From NCBI GenBank assembly GCA_022361315.1, contig JAKSBB010000879.1, positions 1 through 16,029 of the forward strand: a stretch of 16,029 nucleotides of DNA. The letters run 5' to 3'. The notes under the pieces are model-generated. The model was not told the DNA's origin and did not search any database. It saw only the letters and a list, made by a program, of their open reading frames with translations. Of this stretch, positions 14,222 through 16,029 are shown piece after piece. Made by a program: the position numbers and the translations under genes. How positions within the stretch are numbered: position 1 is the first letter of the stretch; each line of letters opens with the position of its first letter. This DNA comes from Desulfobacterales bacterium (GTDB lineage: Bacteria > Desulfobacterota > Desulfobacteria > Desulfobacterales > Desulfobacteraceae).

Positions 14222-16029
14222 ATGGAACCCCGGTACAACCGTCCTGTATCAGCAGGTACAATCATTATCAACCAGGCCAAGCGCGTGAATCTCAACCCCA
14301 GCCTCTTGTATGAAGCGGTGATTGATCTTTCATCCGAGGGGTTGATTACGGCCAACTGCATCAACCGTGCAGCAGGCATCCTTCTCAACGACTTGGGCCT
14401 ACCCAATTATTTTTTTGAAACCATTAAAAAAGCCTCCCTCAAACACATTCTTTTCTCCATTGCCAGGAGTTTAAAGGTGCAGGGGGAAAAGGTGGAACTG
14501 GCCTCACGGGTGGCAGATATCAATTTCGATGATACCCGGACCAGCCAGATTCAACGGATCCGCATCGCCACCCGGGAAACCCGGGATGCCATGGAAACCA
14601 TGCTGGAGTCCCAGGTTGTGGGCCACCGCCGGGAGTATTATTATAACCCGGAGAAAGAATATTACACATACATGTCCAGGCCGGAAACCGTGGCGGATTT
14701 CTCAACGGACCGCTTTTCCGGTTCACGGTTCCTGTTTGGTCTGGATCAGGACTATATTGCGACGCCACGTCTGACCAGGGACCGGTATGAAAGGCTTCTC
14801 AACCGGTTGAGCGCCTCTGTGATCCCGGAGGTTGAAGTGTTCAACCTGTCGGATATCGGAGAAATCAGGTTCATGTTTAACCTGGACTTTGAGCGCCCTC
14901 AGCTGGCCCTGTTGCGGAAACTGTTTGGCGAGCACGGCCTGGTCATCAGCCGGGCCTATTGGGAACCCTATGCCAACGAAGCCAACGTTCCGTCGTCCAT
15001 ATGCTCCCTTTATGTGAAGGGGGAGCTTCCCCGGGACAGGGAGCAGAAAGTCATTGATGACCTGCGGGCATTCCTGAGCTTCTCAGTCAATGGGGTGACC
15101 CGGTCTTATGTGACGGGACAATTAACCTTCAAGGAAATGCTTTTTGCCGGCAATGCCGCGGATTTCACCCATATGTTCATATACAATGAACGTGGGAACC
15201 GCAGCGACCGGGAATTGATGGAAAAACTGCCGAACATCGATCACAAGGCCACCCTTGCTTCCCGGATTCACGAATCCAACAAGTCCACTTACACCTTCAG
15301 AACGATCCTTGAATCCACCTGTGCCCATCCTGATCTGATCAAATTTCTCTACCGGCTGTTTAACCGGAAATTCAATCCGGCCGGCCCATGCGAACTGACT
15401 GAACCCGAGATACATTCTGAGTGGGAGAGTTTCCGGCAAATGCTGGACATCCGATTTATGGACGATCCCAAAGCGCACGATATATTCTCTTTCATGTTCA
15501 GATTCATTACCGCCGTTTTGAAAACCAACTTTTACAAACCTGAAAAACGCTCCTTTTGTTTCCGGCTGGATAACCAGGTGCTTGACCCCCTTGTGTACGA
15601 TCAATTTGTATTCGGTATTTTCTTTGCGAACGGTCACTATGCCTGCGGCACTCACCTGAGAGCGGATGATATTGCACGGGGCGGCCTGAGAATGATCAGG
15701 GTAACGCCGAGCAATCATGGGGCAGAACTTGATAATGCCGTTCTCCTCAACTATGCATTGGGCCCCAAAGCCCAGCGTCTCAAACACAAGGACATTTGCG
15801 AAAGCGGCTCCAAAGGTGTTGTGGTGCCCCACCCCCTGTATGCCGCCTATGGCATACAGGCCCTTTACGATTACACGGAAGGGATCATGGATCTCATCAT
15901 TCCCGATCCGGACGTAAAAGATCACTACGGAAAACCGGAGATGGTGTTTTTCGGACCGGACGAGGGAACCGCCCCCATGATGGATGCTGTGGCCTATCGG
16001 GCAAAAGAACGGGGATATCACTATTGGCG
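14222..16029 (+). CDS. Large NAD-specific glutamate dehydrogenase (GDH2-type), 3' end outside window
   Basis: The frame is open from the ATG at 14222 to the window edge, 602 codons without a stop. An in-frame TAG lies 12 bases upstream and AGGAG six bases upstream, so this start is well fixed. The enzyme class oxidises glutamate to 2-oxoglutarate and ammonia with NAD, or the reverse, in the cytoplasm. The N-terminal half (residues 1-440) is a poorly conserved region with an ACT-like segment pattern that is usual for large GDHs. The catalytic part begins near 440. It shows ARGGLRMI (485-492), NYALGPKAQRLKHKDI, GSKG (529-532) and GPDEGTAPMMD (578-588), which match the GDH2/115-kDa type (about 1000 residues) rather than the 180-kDa bacterial type or the small hexameric GDH. 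No clear promoter is seen; a small hairpin (14186-14206) precedes the ribosome-binding site. Its link to the neighbouring amine genes is uncertain, although nitrogen from amine breakdown would feed glutamate metabolism. Confidence 0.85.
   Translation, partial: MEPRYNRPVSAGTIIINQAKRVNLNPSLLYEAVIDLSSEGLITANCINRAAGILLNDLGLPNYFFETIKKASLKHILFSIARSLKVQGEKVELASRVADINFDDTRTSQIQRIRIATRETRDAMETMLESQVVGHRREYYYNPEKEYYTYMSRPETVADFSTDRFSGSRFLFGLDQDYIATPRLTRDRYERLLNRLSASVIPEVEVFNLSDIGEIRFMFNLDFERPQLALLRKLFGEHGLVISRAYWEPYANEANVPSSICSLYVKGELPRDREQKVIDDLRAFLSFSVNGVTRSYVTGQLTFKEMLFAGNAADFTHMFIYNERGNRSDRELMEKLPNIDHKATLASRIHESNKSTYTFRTILESTCAHPDLIKFLYRLFNRKFNPAGPCELTEPEIHSEWESFRQMLDIRFMDDPKAHDIFSFMFRFITAVLKTNFYKPEKRSFCFRLDNQVLDPLVYDQFVFGIFFANGHYACGTHLRADDIARGGLRMIRVTPSNHGAELDNAVLLNYALGPKAQRLKHKDICESGSKGVVVPHPLYAAYGIQALYDYTEGIMDLIIPDPDVKDHYGKPEMVFFGPDEGTAPMMDAVAYRAKERGYHYW

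Noticed and set aside
14996..16021. Long open frame on the minus strand (15122-16021, 299 codons)
   Set aside because: It is the complement of the glutamate dehydrogenase coding region, which has recognisable GDH2-type motifs and a strong ribosome-binding site; the minus-strand frame has no family features.

Overview
The window looks like a chromosomal segment of a sulfate-reducing or otherwise strictly anaerobic Desulfobacterota bacterium (Desulfobacterales-like). This rests on the gene content: a non-pyrrolysine MttB-type methyltransferase, electron-transfer flavoprotein genes, a BCCT transporter, a peptide-type ABC transporter and a large GDH2-type glutamate dehydrogenase. It also rests on a moderate base composition with AT-rich intergenic regions. 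The assignment is an inference from family knowledge; no taxonomic marker gene is present. I found no tRNA, rRNA, CRISPR array, insertion sequence or phage gene.

Layout. On the minus strand: a solute-binding protein cut by the left edge (1-633), a terminator hairpin (708-750), and a BCCT quaternary-amine transporter (783-2372) with its own sigma70-like promoter (2484-2512). An apparent operon then runs leftward from 10159 to 2750: a UroD/MtaA-like methyltransferase, a Tat-exported peptide-family binding protein, a DppB-like permease with a large inserted domain, a DppC-like permease, and a fused double ATPase, closed by a strong terminator at 2682-2727. Intercistronic hairpins follow the binding-protein gene and the DppC-like gene.

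A 582-base divergent intergenic region (10160-10741) separates this operon from the rightward mttB-like, etfB and etfA operon (10742-14033). It carries one promoter for each direction. Downstream of a hairpin (14060-14089), a GDH2-type NAD-glutamate dehydrogenase gene (14222 onward) is cut by the right edge.

How the parts may work together. The BCCT carrier and the ABC system would import a quaternary amine or another methylated compound. The MttB-family protein would move a methyl group from it to a corrinoid protein encoded elsewhere, and the UroD-like protein could handle the methyl-corrinoid or a related methyl transfer. EtfAB would take electrons from an oxidative step such as an acyl-CoA or dimethylglycine-type dehydrogenase. 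The most notable non-coding observation is that the BCCT, UroD-like and mttB-like promoters each have TTGACA followed by the same AT palindrome (TAATATATTA or a one-base variant) lying over the -10 box, which suggests a shared regulator of this locus.
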